Shown piece by piece: positions 62,321-64,000 of a stretch of DNA of 64,000 nt (position 1 is its first letter; each line of letters begins with the position of its first letter). This stretch comes from Lithospermum erythrorhizon. Its lineage: Eukaryota > Streptophyta > Magnoliopsida > Boraginales > Boraginaceae. The notes under the pieces are model-generated. The model had not been told where the DNA came from and did no database searches. It was given only the letters and a program-made list of their open reading frames with translations. The translations under genes and the position numbers were made by a program. The stretch spans positions 744,001 through 808,000 of the forward strand of contig JADFUC010001346.1 of assembly GCA_019722365.1 (NCBI GenBank), read 5' to 3'.

Positions 62321-64000
62321 TGTTCTCTTTTTGTTTCAAGAACAGAAGGGTGGTTTGACTTTTAGGGGGTTCTAGTTTTCAGTTCTTTAGATCACAAAAA
62401 GTCGTTTAAATGAATGCATTAAATATAGGAGCATGTGATGAAACATGAATGCTTAAATATTGAATGGTCAAAAACGGAAAGAAAAAACATGTAAAGTTTG
62501 GTGCAAACTGCAATTAGTTTGACCTGAGGGACATAAAATATTATTTATAATGACTCTCCAATGAATTTTAATTTTTGAAAAAAAACAAAACAAAGAAGAT
62601 TCTGACTAGATTTCATCATCTATGGAGTCAAACTTAAGCTATTGGCACACGGAAGGCTGTGACATCAATAATCAATTCAATGGTTGGTCCACCACATGAC
62701 CACAAGCACTTTCGGTTTTGGAAATATACCATAAGTTTATTTCATGCGTTACATTGTTTTAAGTTGTTGAAGTCAAGCCAAAATTAGCCGCTGTCAGTGG
62801 GACTTCTGGGTGACTTCGACTTGGGAGGTCCATGCAAGTCCCGATCTCGAGCTGGGAGGCAGAGTGGCAATGCTTCGACGCGGCTACGGCGCAACCTATT
62901 CGGCGCTGCTGCGCCACCTATTTTCTATTCTCATGGTATTTGCACTCCAAGCATCTTTGGTAGCCTATATATATTTAAAATATAATAGCCTCATGAGCCA
63001 GATTAAACACCACCTCAAATGTGAGAATCAAAAATAAGTGGTAAAATCATGGCGATTCAAGAGAAGCCTATAATGAAAGCTTATAATCGAGCCTTTGCTG
63101 CTCCGCGATAAACATCCAATCGGATAGATATCAAGCTTTCACAAAGAATACCACCCTATGTTTTGCTCAATTTCTCAGGGAGTCAAATTTCATCAAGGGT
63201 CAAGTGGAACGGGCCCTCACCTCCTACGCCCAATGATCCACCAAAACGAACCGACTCACTGAAAGTTCTCATAAATAATCTATATTTTCAAAATAAAAAA
63301 TCATAAATGCTTAAAAGTCAAGAAAAGTCATGAAAACTGTACAAGATCAACAAGTGAGCACCAAGATCTCCAAAAATATGATTCAGAAAGAAGACTCCAA
63401 AGACACCCTAATCACGGTGATAAAGGCCTAAAACCACGCGAAGACGACACCCGTGGAATTTCAACAACAAAGAGTCCTCTCCCCAACCAAGTGAAACACC
63501 GCTGCCCCCTACACTCAAATCAGCGGCGATCACTCCTCGAAGGCCCTACCTCCACAATTCCAAGAGCGGCCCAACCATCAAGCGAAGCGCGACACCCGGA
63601 ATCTCCACAATGCTCTGTCTGTCCCTAACGAAACCGTGAAGAAATACCTGGCCAGTTCTAACACTATATCAAATTCATTGTATGACGTTCTCGGCCGAAG
63701 TTCTCTACCCACGTCAAATAGGCTACCAAACATACCAAGTATAAGAGCATGACCATCCCACAAAGTTCGACGGTAAGCCGCCCACCAACCCCCAAGTCAA
63801 AATCAAAAGAGTATTTAACACGCCGGGGCCCCCGCCTACATCCAAGACGATAAAGCCCCAACTATGTCCCTGGCATCGGCGAACCCGAAGATATGCTCAC
63901 AAAAACATTCCACCGCCGTTACACATCCAATGTTAGTGTCAAGATCCAAATTGCCTATCTAACCTACCTACCCAACTGTCGGCAGAGGTCCATCCAACCC
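62321..64000. other. Terminal region without a supported gene
   Basis: 62321-62780 is the leader and promoter side of the preceding gene plus AT-rich spacer. From about 62790 to the end the DNA is higher in GC, with short frames on both strands (62797-63037, 63578-63861) that carry no recognisable domain. It resembles decayed transposable-element DNA such as occurs at 9370-11870 and 13830-16100, but no element could be identified. Confidence 0.4.

Noticed and set aside
62797..63037. Two overlapping plus-strand frames with a higher-GC start
   Set aside because: Neither has a domain, splice partner or promoter context. Probably transposable-element debris.

Overview
The window reads as nuclear DNA of a flowering plant, most likely a eudicot. 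It is AT-rich, its genes carry many short introns, its genes match plant organelle-targeted or plant-specific families, and its spacers hold MITE ends of the CTCCCTCC type and a Helitron-like element. The repeated TACGGAGTAT-type motif and the S-protein homologue cluster would fit Caryophyllales, but that is a guess. No tRNA, rRNA or CRISPR was seen.

Layout. At 1.1-6.3 kb (+) lies a FLIP/FIRRM-like gene (partner of the AAA ATPase FIGL1 in recombination). From 6.7 to 27 kb runs an accessory region: a tandem, higher-order duplicated cluster of secreted S-protein homologues (SPH, Self-incomp_S1 family). Two copies are open (8.56-9.13 and 25.98-26.39 kb) and at least four are broken, with two blocks of unrelated repeat-like DNA inserted. 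The last part of the array also carries a stray piece of the neighbouring chaperonin gene. At 27.0-31.6 kb (-) is an 18-exon mitochondrial CPN60. At 33.5-34.4 kb (+) is a YqaJ-type nuclease gene. At 35.4-38.1 kb (-) is a BAM1-type beta-amylase with unusual N-terminal repeats and a stop codon in the presumed transit peptide. At 40.77-44.10 kb is a candidate non-autonomous Helitron containing a long inverted repeat. At 44.3-48.4 kb (-) are two tandem BAHD acyltransferases, the first broken; between them lies a copied fragment of the next gene. At 49.9-56.5 kb (-) is a 15-exon DEAD-box helicase (RH13/DDX24/Mak5 type). At 58.2-59.8 kb (-) is a chloroplast two-RRM protein (CP33 group). At 60.6-62.3 kb (-) is a conserved-looking plant gene of unknown function whose start codon is split by an intron and which has a duplicated exon. 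The final 1.5 kb shows no gene.

Themes. The single-copy genes are housekeeping (recombination, mitochondrial protein folding, starch breakdown, ribosome biogenesis, plastid RNA) and show no common pathway. The two tandem families (SPH and BAHD) were each amplified together with a slice of the adjacent single-copy gene, which gives a readable record of unequal exchange. Several genes carry short tandem duplications across functional junctions: the stop codon of the helicase, a 3' splice site of BAM1, the end of helicase exon 1, and a promoter of SPH. Exon borders below were inferred by reading splice sites and checking that reading phases join; they are predictions without transcript support.
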